DNA of 5,149 nucleotides from Candidatus Roizmanbacteria bacterium CG10_big_fil_rev_8_21_14_0_10_45_7 (GCA_002793745.1 PFEE01000036.1:1-5149), one strand, 5' to 3'; positions 1-5,054 are shown, counted from the first letter of the stretch. Translations and numbers: made by a program. Notes: generated by a model from the letters alone, not told the origin.

Positions 1-1731
1 GAGCAATTTGTGCAAGCCCATTGTTTGGATAAACAAAATCGTGCAGCAGTCACTGCTTGGTTTGAACAGGCATCTGCTACCGCACAAAAACAAAGTGACC
101 GCTTTTCACTATCTAATCTGCTTTCTACCGTACCCATTGGGCATGATTGGAACTATGGATTTACGCCACTACTTGACCAATACGGAACTACACTCACCGG
201 TTTTGGCGTTATGGGCGAGGGCTTAAGCGATCGCGAAGAGGAAATTGCCGCACTTACTCGAGAGCTGTCACGCAGCTACGAATCCAATGCGATACTGGTA
301 GGTGAAGAGGGGGTAGGGAAGCATACCATAATCAATGGCCTGGCCCAACGGGTGCATGAGGGTCGTATTATAGGGATGTTGCAGCATTTTCGTATGGTTG
401 AGCTATCAATGGATCGCATTTTGGCAAGCTCACCCGAGTATGCAAAACAGGTTGAATTACTTGCTCACATCATGGAAGAGGCACGCATTGCCCGTAACAT
501 TATGCTGGTGATTGACAATATCCATTGGTACACCAGTACATCGTTGCAGGGTGACTTTTCGGATACCTTTGCCCATTATGCAACATCACCCCAGCTTAAG
601 TTGCTGGGCATTACAACTCCATTCTATTTTCAGCAGGTGCTGTTTAATAACACATCGCTGCAGGAGCTGTTTCATAAGATAGACGTGCATGAAATGGACA
701 AAGAGCGCGTGATGCGCATTCTGCAGGAAAAAGCACTGCTGCTTGAGCGCAACTACGGGTGCTTAGTTGCCTATGAAACGTTGCTGCGGGTGATTGAACG
801 AAGCACCTACTATATTACGCATATTCCCCTCCCTGAAAAGGCCATTGATTTGCTGCATGAGGCTGCGTCTCTGACCAAGGCACACCAGGGGACTGCCTGT
901 ACACCGCAAGATGTGGATGATGTGCTTCAGGAAAAAACCCACATGCCCGTGGGATTGCTGTCGAGTGACTTTAAAACAAAACTCAAGTCGCTACAGGGGT
1001 ATTTACAGACTCATATTCTGGGGCAACAGGAAGCCATGGATAGTATTTCAAAGGCAGCCCAGCGGGCATTTATTGAAGAAAATCGTAAAAAGCCAAAGTT
1101 GAGTTTGTTATTACTGGGCCCAACCGGTGTTGGAAAAACCGAAACGGCAAAGTTGCTGGCAAACATATTTTTTGGCAGTCGCAGCAAAATGATTCGCCTG
1201 GATATGTCATTTTATCAGCGTAGGGAGCGCCTTGCGGACCTTATTGGCTCCTACGAGTACAAGCAAGTGGGCATGCTGGCACAATCCATTCGGGGAAACC
1301 CATTTTCGGTACTGTTGATTGATGAGCTGGAGAAAGCAGATCCCGAAATTATCAACGTATTTTTAACCTTACTTGATGAAGGGTATATGGTGGACGGATT
1401 TGGAAAAAAGATTGACGGAAAAAACTTACTGGTTATTGCAACCTCAAATGCCGCTTCCCCAGAGGTGTTTCCCCCCGAGCTTTTGGGGCGCTTTGACCAG
1501 GTGTTGATGTTCCAGCCCTTGACGCTTGAAACCGCACAGCAGATTGGTATGCAGGCTGTACAGCGCTTCAAAACAGAATATGAGCATAAAAAGCATATCG
1601 TGCTTCCGCTTAATGATGAACGCATACGCGAGGTGGTACAGCATGCCTTTGACCCCCGGTTTGGCGCGCGTGAGGTAAAACGTGCCGTTGAACGGTATCT
1701 GCTTGAGGAAGTCGGCAATATGATGTTATAA
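1..1731 (+). CDS. ClpA/B/C-like AAA+ unfoldase, 5'-truncated by the window
   Basis: Hsp100/Clp-type ring ATPase that would unfold or remodel proteins in an ATP-driven way. The reading frame is open to base 1, so the true start and any N-terminal domain lie outside; 576 residues are visible (residue 1 = bases 1-3). A Clp-style linker (TPLLDQY, residues 55-61) precedes ATPase domain 1, which has Walker A GEEGVGKH (101-108) and Walker B LVIDN (169-173). The usual catalytic Glu after the Walker B Asp is Asn, and the usual ERRF arginine fingers read QELF (around 221-224). No ClpB-type coiled-coil middle domain is present. Domain 2 keeps Walker A GPTGVGKTE (373-381), Walker B LLIDELEK (438-445), sensor 1 TSN (481-483), an arginine finger (R497) and sensor 2 GAR (555-557). 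Only about ten residues separate sensor 1 from the arginine finger, leaving no room for a ClpP-binding IGL/IGF loop, so a protease partner is doubtful. Family sure; substrate and cellular role unknown. Ends with TAA. Confidence 0.9.
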   Translation, partial: EQFVQAHCLDKQNRAAVTAWFEQASATAQKQSDRFSLSNLLSTVPIGHDWNYGFTPLLDQYGTTLTGFGVMGEGLSDREEEIAALTRELSRSYESNAILVGEEGVGKHTIINGLAQRVHEGRIIGMLQHFRMVELSMDRILASSPEYAKQVELLAHIMEEARIARNIMLVIDNIHWYTSTSLQGDFSDTFAHYATSPQLKLLGITTPFYFQQVLFNNTSLQELFHKIDVHEMDKERVMRILQEKALLLERNYGCLVAYETLLRVIERSTYYITHIPLPEKAIDLLHEAASLTKAHQGTACTPQDVDDVLQEKTHMPVGLLSSDFKTKLKSLQGYLQTHILGQQEAMDSISKAAQRAFIEENRKKPKLSLLLLGPTGVGKTETAKLLANIFFGSRSKMIRLDMSFYQRRERLADLIGSYEYKQVGMLAQSIRGNPFSVLLIDELEKADPEIINVFLTLLDEGYMVDGFGKKIDGKNLLVIATSNAASPEVFPPELLGRFDQVLMFQPLTLETAQQIGMQAVQRFKTEYEHKKHIVLPLNDERIREVVQHAFDPRFGAREVKRAVERYLLEEVGNMML

Positions 1732-1771
1732 TATGTGGTGATGATAGAGACGAGTAACCTGCGTTTCCCCC

Positions 1772-1799
1772 TTGTCTTTTAACTCAGTTTAAGTATACT
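1772..1799 (+). promoter_or_regulatory. Candidate sigma70 promoter of thyA-folA
   Basis: The -35 candidate TTGTCT (1772-1777, 4 of 6 to consensus) and the -10 TATACT (1794-1799, 5 of 6) are separated by 16 bases. Transcription would start six or seven bases past the -10, at 1806 or 1807, which is the thyA start codon itself. The transcript would therefore be leaderless, which agrees with the lack of a Shine-Dalgarno sequence before this gene. The -35 overlaps the right arm of a weak inverted repeat (1746-1754 with 1771-1779). Confidence 0.55.
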
Positions 1800-1806
1800 G
1801 CCTTCA

Positions 1807-2721
1807 ATGCGAGGCAGAAGTGGTGAATACGTATATCTTGATTTACTGCGCGACGTTCTTGATAACGGACTGTATAAAGACGACCGAACCAAGACCGGCA
1901 CCAAAAGTATATTTGGTCGGCAAATCCGGTTTGATCTGCGCAAGGGGTTTCCGCTACTCACCACCAAAAAAATGTTCTTGCGGGGTATAATCTATGAATT
2001 GTTATGGTTTTTAAGGGCAGAATCCAATATTAAGTATCTGGTAGATCGTGATGTGCATATTTGGGATGCGTGGCCGTACAAACATTACGCTAATAACAGC
2101 AAGGACAAAAAAAAGTTAACCCAGGAAGCATTTATTGAACGCATTAAAGTAGATTCGGCGTTTGCAGACCGGTGGGGTGACTTAGGGCCTGTGTATGGTG
2201 TTCAATGGAGAAAGTGGCAAAGCCCCAATGGTAAAATCATCGATCAAATACAGCTGGCGATTGATCAGCTTAAGACCAACCCCGATTCGCGGCGCATTAT
2301 TGTGACCGCCTGGAATCCGGCAGAAATAGACGCAATCGTATCTGCAGGAGGACTGCCTCCATGCCATAGCCTATTTCAGCTGTATGCCAACCGAGGAACG
2401 CTGTCATGTCAGCTGTATCAGCGTAGCGCGGATTTATTTTTAGGGGTGCCGTTTAATATTGCCTCATACGCGCTGTTGACTATGATGATAGCGCAGGTTA
2501 CCGGACTCACACCGGGCGATTTTGTGCACACCTTTGGTGACGCGCATATTTATTCAAACCACATTGAACAGGTGACGCTGCAGTTATCGCGAACGCCCCG
2601 GCTGTTTCCCACTATGAAGATAAACCAGGATGTTCATGATATTAACCGTTTTGACTACAAAGATTTTACGTTAGAAGGGTACGATCCGTATCCTGGCATT
2701 AAAGCTCCGGTTGCGGTGTAA
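1807..2721 (+). CDS. thyA: Thymidylate synthase ThyA
   Basis: Cytosolic enzyme that methylates dUMP to dTMP using methylenetetrahydrofolate and releases dihydrofolate. The 304 residues align along the whole length of the ThyA family. Visible active-site elements are the phosphate-binding Arg27 in DDRTKTG, the Arg162-Arg163 pair contributed across the dimer, catalytic Cys186 in PPCHS, QRS with Arg206 and Ser207, Asp209, Asn217 in PFNIASY, and His247/Tyr249 in DAHIYSNH. The C-terminus GIKAPVAV is typical. It is about 40 residues longer than E. coli ThyA (264), mainly through an insert at about residues 90-122 before GDLGPVYG, as in the longer Lactobacillus and Staphylococcus enzymes. A two-glycine addition sits just before the catalytic loop. 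ATG 1807 is the only ATG before an in-frame stop at 1780-1782; no Shine-Dalgarno is seen and the promoter places the RNA start here. folA follows after 7 bases. Confidence 0.98.
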   Translation: MRGRSGEYVYLDLLRDVLDNGLYKDDRTKTGTKSIFGRQIRFDLRKGFPLLTTKKMFLRGIIYELLWFLRAESNIKYLVDRDVHIWDAWPYKHYANNSKDKKKLTQEAFIERIKVDSAFADRWGDLGPVYGVQWRKWQSPNGKIIDQIQLAIDQLKTNPDSRRIIVTAWNPAEIDAIVSAGGLPPCHSLFQLYANRGTLSCQLYQRSADLFLGVPFNIASYALLTMMIAQVTGLTPGDFVHTFGDAHIYSNHIEQVTLQLSRTPRLFPTMKINQDVHDINRFDYKDFTLEGYDPYPGIKAPVAV

Positions 2722-2728
2722 CGCTTAC

Positions 2729-3223
2729 ATGGTTCATCAACCTCGCATAAGTATTATTGCCGCCATAGGGCGCAGTAGGGAATTGGGAAAAGAAAACAGG
2801 CTGTTGTGGCACATTCCGGAGGATATGAAACGATTCCGTACGATTACCAACAATCATGTGGTTATTATGGGTAGGAAAACGTTTGAATCCATCGGGCGGC
2901 CATTACCAGCGCGGACAAACATCGTAGTGAGTCGTGATGGTCAGTTTGCTCCTATGGGTGTGACCGCCGTAGCCCATTCGTTGGATGAGGCGTTAGCTGA
3001 AGCGCGACTGATTGAGAAAGAGGAGGTGTTTATTATCGGAGGAGGCCAACTGTATGCGCTGGCACTTCCTATGGCTGATAGGCTCTACCTTACTCAAGTG
3101 CACGCCAGTTTTGACGCAGATACCTATTTTCCCGACTACTCATTATTCAACAAGATAGTATCGAAAGAGGAGGGAAAGAACGAGCAGTATAGCTATACCT
3201 TTTTGGAGCTAAAAAAGCAGTAA
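2729..3223 (+). CDS. folA: Dihydrofolate reductase
   Basis: NADPH-dependent reduction of dihydrofolate to tetrahydrofolate, which regenerates the cofactor oxidised by the upstream ThyA. The 164-residue product has the usual bacterial DHFR length. Visible motifs are the N-terminal strand ISIIAAIG, Trp27 followed by the catalytic acid Asp32 in HIPEDMKRF (equivalent to E. coli Asp27), GRKTFESIGRPLP (48-60), the NADPH-binding GGG (104-106) in FIIGGGQLY, LYLT with Thr122, and TYFPDY near the end. The start was set at ATG 2729, seven bases after the thyA TAA; an in-frame TTG at 2711 would overlap thyA and add six residues not expected in the family. No Shine-Dalgarno is visible, so translation probably depends on termination at thyA. 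No separate promoter was seen, and co-transcription with thyA is inferred. The gene converges on the minus-strand toxin. Confidence 0.97.
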   Translation: MVHQPRISIIAAIGRSRELGKENRLLWHIPEDMKRFRTITNNHVVIMGRKTFESIGRPLPARTNIVVSRDGQFAPMGVTAVAHSLDEALAEARLIEKEEVFIIGGGQLYALALPMADRLYLTQVHASFDADTYFPDYSLFNKIVSKEEGKNEQYSYTFLELKKQ

Positions 3224-3237
3224 AGGGAGAATTACTA

Positions 3238-3298
3238 TTAAGTCTATGCAAGGTATTATAGGTAAGCTTAGAAAACCAATGAGAAGATAGACTCTTAA
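3238..3298. repeat. Imperfect inverted repeat in the folA-toxin gap
   Basis: The left arm TTAAGTCTAT (3238-3247) and right arm ATAGACTCTTAA (3287-3298) pair over ten positions with a two-base bulge and a 39-base loop. It lies between two convergent genes and is followed on the plus strand by an A+T-rich stretch (GATTTATTTT). It could be a weak terminator for folA, or a leftover of rearrangement at the edge of the toxin-antitoxin segment. The long loop and the lack of a solid U tract make a canonical intrinsic terminator unlikely. Nothing else was recognised in the 78-base gap 3224-3301. Confidence 0.35.
3275..3287 (+). repeat. Left copy of a short direct repeat flanking the toxin-antitoxin/tRNA segment
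   Basis: ACCAATGAGAAGA here recurs with one extra A at 4139-4152, across the deacetylase start codon. The preceding bases are also loosely similar (GTAAGCTTAGA at 3262 and GTAAAAGCTAGA at 4120). The two copies bracket the antitoxin, toxin and tRNA genes. A match of this length with a gap could occur by chance in 5 kb, so the link to an insertion event is tentative. Confidence 0.3.
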
Positions 3299-3301
3299 GA
3301 T

Positions 3302-3730
3302 TTATTTTAACTCTTCCGCGAGCTTAAACCCTTTTTTTTTATAGAAATTATCGAAGCTAAAAATAGCATCTGCTTTGTGCTCTTGCGCAATAGCTGCAAC
3401 TATACAATCAAATAAAGTATTTTTTTTACTTGTATTAGGACCGAAAAATTTTAAGGCATTAGTAAGAGTTTGTTTATTTACCTCTACAACTTGTGCATCT
3501 GGACTTGTCATAACAACAGCAGTACCATAAGCTGAAGCTGTACTATTCAAAACTCTCTGCATATGAGCAGTTGACTCAACAATTGTGGTTGTTGGATATA
3601 GTAATTGAGCGTTTATGTTAATTAAGTTTTGAGAGATTTCATTAGCTTTTTTATGATGAATATCTGCTGGATTTGTCTGAGCAATAATTGCATCACTATC
3701 TGCTATCACTATTGGTCGCTTACTCATCAT
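3302..3730 (-). CDS. PIN-domain toxin of a VapBC-like module
   Basis: Predicted PIN-fold endoribonuclease, the toxin of a type II toxin-antitoxin pair. VapC-type relatives cut tRNA or rRNA when not bound by their antitoxin; the target here cannot be read. The 142 residues show the acidic set of the fold: Asp11 (with Asp13) in VIADSDAI, Glu52 in TTIVES, Asp108 in LFDCIVAAIA and Asp127 in FSFDNFY. An active nuclease is therefore plausible. The ATG at 3730 was chosen because AAGGAG ends seven bases upstream; a second ATG at 3727 is also possible, while an upstream in-frame start at 3760 would sit deep in the antitoxin gene. It overlaps the antitoxin end by 11 bases, so translation is probably coupled. 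The gene is strikingly A+T rich, with A runs of 9 and 8 bases in the coding strand, unlike thyA or folA, which suggests recent acquisition. Confidence 0.88.
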   Translation of the reverse strand: MMSKRPIVIADSDAIIAQTNPADIHHKKANEISQNLININAQLLYPTTTIVESTAHMQRVLNSTASAYGTAVVMTSPDAQVVEVNKQTLTNALKFFGPNTSKKNTLFDCIVAAIAQEHKADAIFSFDNFYKKKGFKLAEELK

Positions 3731-3986
3731 GATTCCACTCCTTGCCCCATAAAAGTTCATCTATTCTTTCGGAGCTATCTTTGGGACCTTGTAATGGATG
3801 TCTCTTACCCAATTCAGCTAGTTTAAGAAGTACCTGAGCAGAAGCAGTACCTTGCTGTTGTACAGAAGCTATACCTTTTTCAATAGCTTGTCTTATTACC
3901 TCAGCCTTACTTTTATTTTGAGATTTAGCAGTAAAACTAATTTTGTCTGCTAAATCTTCAGGGACGTATAAATACGTTTTTAACAT
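3720..3986 (-). CDS. Ribbon-helix-helix antitoxin (CopG/VapB-like)
   Basis: Small DNA-binding antitoxin of 88 residues, expected to neutralise the PIN toxin encoded next to it and to repress their shared promoter. The N-terminal strand KTYLYVPEDLADKI (3-16), then helix A, a short turn around Asn24-Lys25-Ser26, and helix B KAEVIRQAIEKGI (27-39) match the ribbon-helix-helix pattern, which binds DNA as a dimer. The C-terminal half carries GPKDSSERIDELLWG (67-81), likely the toxin-contacting tail. The ATG at 3986 is preferred over an upstream TTG at 4022, because that TTG lies within the -35 element. The predicted RNA start falls on the A of this ATG, so the message would be leaderless; no Shine-Dalgarno is visible. 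Antitoxin first, toxin second, with an 11-base overlap, is the usual order for such modules. Confidence 0.85.
   Translation of the reverse strand: MLKTYLYVPEDLADKISFTAKSQNKSKAEVIRQAIEKGIASVQQQGTASAQVLLKLAELGKRHPLQGPKDSSERIDELLWGKEWNHDE
3738..3743 (-). promoter_or_regulatory. Shine-Dalgarno site of the PIN toxin
   Basis: Read on the minus strand this is AAGGAG, ending seven bases before the ATG at 3730 (ten before the ATG at 3727). It lies inside the antitoxin gene and fixes the toxin start. It is the only strong ribosome binding site seen in the window. Confidence 0.8.
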
Positions 3987-3992
3987 ATCTTT

Positions 3993-4022
3993 ATTGTAAT
4001 ATACTGCACAACATGTTGTCAA
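3993..4022 (-). promoter_or_regulatory. Sigma70-type promoter of the toxin-antitoxin operon
   Basis: On the minus strand a perfect -35 TTGACA (4022-4017) and a -10 TACAAT (3998-3993, 5 of 6) are separated by 18 bases. Exactly six bases separate the -10 from the antitoxin ATG, which puts the RNA start on the start codon. The spacer holds a palindrome that would let the antitoxin block polymerase. The promoter begins 22 bases beyond the encoded CCA end of the tRNA, so read-through from the tRNA promoter could add to expression. Confidence 0.75.
4008..4019. promoter_or_regulatory. Perfect 12-bp palindrome, candidate antitoxin operator
   Basis: ACAACATGTTGT is identical on both strands. Beyond a two-base mismatch on each side the symmetry resumes for three more base pairs. 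It overlaps the distal end of the -35 element and fills the upstream spacer of the antitoxin promoter. This position is typical for autorepression by ribbon-helix-helix antitoxins; the assignment is inference from position and symmetry. Confidence 0.6.
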
Positions 4023-4026
4023 GTGG

Positions 4027-4043
4027 ATCTGAAAGACTCAGAT
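4027..4043 (-). repeat. Short hairpin just past the tRNA 3' end
   Basis: ATCTGA (4027-4032) and TCAGAT (4038-4043) form a 6-bp stem with a 5-base loop, extendable by two G-U pairs in one orientation. It begins two bases beyond the encoded CCA on the tRNA transcript. It may help 3' processing or weak termination of the tRNA. No U tract follows, so it is not a standard intrinsic terminator. Confidence 0.4.
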
Positions 4044-4044
4044 T

Positions 4045-4119
4045 TGGTGCGACTGCCCAGAGTCGAACTGGGATCAGAGGTTCCGCAAACCTCCATTCTA
4101 TCCATTGAACTACAGTCGC
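4045..4119 (-). tRNA. tRNA-Arg, anticodon GCG, CCA encoded
   Basis: The full cloverleaf is visible on the minus strand. The acceptor GCGACTG pairs with CAGTCGC over 7 bp, followed by discriminator A and an encoded CCA (4047-4045). The D arm is GTTC/GAAT with loop AATGGATA, containing A20, an arginine identity base. The anticodon stem is GAGGT/ACCTC with loop TTGCGGA, and the T arm is CCCAG/CTGGG with loop TTCGACT. The variable loop has four bases. The anticodon GCG (4086-4084) reads CGC, and CGU by wobble. Most bacteria decode these codons with an ACG anticodon edited to inosine by TadA, so a G34 tRNA is unusual. G37 next to G36 fits m1G37 formation by TrmD. CGA codons occur in genes of this window (for example at 259 and 799) and would need another tRNA. 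Confidence 0.93.
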
Positions 4120-4133
4120 GTAAAAGCTAGATT

Positions 4134-4142
4134 AGTATACCA
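4134..4142 (-). promoter_or_regulatory. Extended -10 promoter of tRNA-Arg
   Basis: The minus strand reads TGGTATACT, an extended -10 (TGn before the hexamer TATACT, 5 of 6). Transcription would start near 4127, about eight bases before the mature tRNA 5' end. No convincing -35 is seen at the right distance, as expected for the extended -10 class. The element shares the palindrome GTATAC (4135-4140) with the divergent deacetylase gene, which starts at 4144. Confidence 0.5.
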
Positions 4143-4143
4143 A

Positions 4144-5037
4144 ATGAGAAGACATTGTTGGCTAATAGGTTTTGTAGGCTCCCTGTGTCTACTGATACTG
4201 GGAAGTGTACTGCGCACTCAGCTGCAGAACCTCATGAAGAAACAATTCCAAAAAAAATACGATGTGGTTGAATCGTTTACCGCGCCTGGGAACGACATGG
4301 TAGCGCGCGAAATGAAATACTTTAATGCGCCCGAAGGCCGTATATGGCGCATACCGATCATCATGTACCACTATGTAGAGCCGCAGAAAAATGACGGTGA
4401 TACCATTCGCCGCAGCCTCACGATTCCTCCCCATATCTTTGAGCAACAGCTCATGACGCTGGCTGAGCACGATATTCCGACCTATTTCGTTCGTGATATA
4501 CCCGCTATATTGAGCGGAGATGAGGAATATGCAACCCCGAGTGTGGTGTTGACCTTTGATGACGGGTACCAAGACTTTTACACGGTGGTCTTCCCGCTAC
4601 TTAAAAAATACAACGTGAAAGCAACCGTGTATGTGATAAACCGTTTTTTGGGCTGGAAGGATTTTTTAACCACGAAACAGCTGAAAGAATTAAGTGAAAG
4701 CAGTTTGGTTGAGGTTGGAGCGCATACGCTTAACCACGCCTACTTAAAGGGAATAAGCAAAAAAACAGCAGCCTACCAGATCGTGCAAAGCAAACGTGAA
4801 CTTGAGGAGCTGCTGGGCAAACCAGTTAAAACTTTCGCCTATCCCTATGGAGAGTTTGATCCTGATACCATACGTATGGTGAAAGAAGCTTCATATTCAG
4901 CAGCGGTGTCAGTGGTGCCGGGCATGGAGCAATCAACAGCCAATCGATATTATTTGTATCGTATTCGGGCGGGAAGTTTAAGCTATGGAGACGAGATGCT
5001 GCGCGTATTGGGAGTTGCGCAGAAGGGTAGTAATTAG
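4144..5037 (+). CDS. Membrane-anchored polysaccharide deacetylase (NodB/CE4 family)
   Basis: Predicted metal-dependent deacetylase acting outside the membrane on N-acetylated cell-wall or surface polysaccharide. The 297-residue protein starts with a basic stretch (MRRH) and one hydrophobic segment (about 6-23), an uncleaved anchor or signal sequence, followed by a polar linker. The catalytic domain opens with PIIMYHYVEP (about 71-80). Motif 1 TFDDG (137-141) supplies the catalytic base Asp139 and metal ligand Asp140; motif 2 HTLNH supplies metal ligands His194 and His198; motif 3 is AYPYGEFD (232-239); YRIRAG lies near the end. The MYHYVEP opening resembles the PgaB/IcaB branch, but the natural substrate is not readable. 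ATG 4144 was chosen because an earlier in-frame TTG (4105) lies within the tRNA and would put charged residues before the anchor. No Shine-Dalgarno is present; a weak -10 (TAGTAT, 4133-4138) would give a leaderless or nearly leaderless message. Ends in TAG, 17 bases before frr. Confidence 0.92.
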   Translation: MRRHCWLIGFVGSLCLLILGSVLRTQLQNLMKKQFQKKYDVVESFTAPGNDMVAREMKYFNAPEGRIWRIPIIMYHYVEPQKNDGDTIRRSLTIPPHIFEQQLMTLAEHDIPTYFVRDIPAILSGDEEYATPSVVLTFDDGYQDFYTVVFPLLKKYNVKATVYVINRFLGWKDFLTTKQLKELSESSLVEVGAHTLNHAYLKGISKKTAAYQIVQSKRELEELLGKPVKTFAYPYGEFDPDTIRMVKEASYSAAVSVVPGMEQSTANRYYLYRIRAGSLSYGDEMLRVLGVAQKGSN

Positions 5038-5038
5038 G

Positions 5039-5044
5039 TAGAAT
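5039..5044 (+). promoter_or_regulatory. Possible -10 element before frr
   Basis: TAGAAT matches the -10 consensus at 5 of 6 positions and would start RNA near 5051, only a few bases before the frr ATG. The best -35 at 18 bases is poor (TTGCGC, 5015-5020), so this is weak. The overlapping AGGTAG (5036-5041) might instead act as a poor, distant ribosome binding site. Confidence 0.3.
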
Positions 5045-5054
5045 ACTGTTACAC

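Noticed and set aside
8..226. 72-residue open frame in another frame at the window start
   Set aside because: It overlaps the clearly conserved Clp linker and ATPase region in the main frame.
1251..1718. 155-residue open frame on the minus strand opposite the Clp-like gene
   Set aside because: It is antisense to conserved ATPase motifs, has a Ser/Arg-rich low-information product with no recognisable domain, and has no promoter or ribosome site.
1746..1779. Inverted repeat after the Clp-like gene as an intrinsic terminator
   Set aside because: The 9-bp stem needs two G-U pairs and a 16-base loop, the U tract is short, and it overlaps the thyA -35; the evidence is too weak for a terminator call.
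3720..3760. Upstream start at 3760 for the PIN toxin
   Set aside because: It adds ten residues that are only the antitoxin 3' end in another frame; the ATG at 3730 has a perfect Shine-Dalgarno at ideal spacing.
3987..4022. TTG start at 4022 for the antitoxin
   Set aside because: The codon is part of the -35 hexamer of the operon promoter and the extra residues do not fit the ribbon-helix-helix N-terminus.
4105..4143. TTG start at 4105 for the deacetylase
   Set aside because: The added codons lie within the tRNA 5' half and intergenic gap; ATG 4144 gives a normal basic-hydrophobic N-terminus.
4189..4572. 127-residue minus-strand open frame within the deacetylase gene
   Set aside because: It is a shadow of a well-supported CE4 coding region, with no family resemblance.
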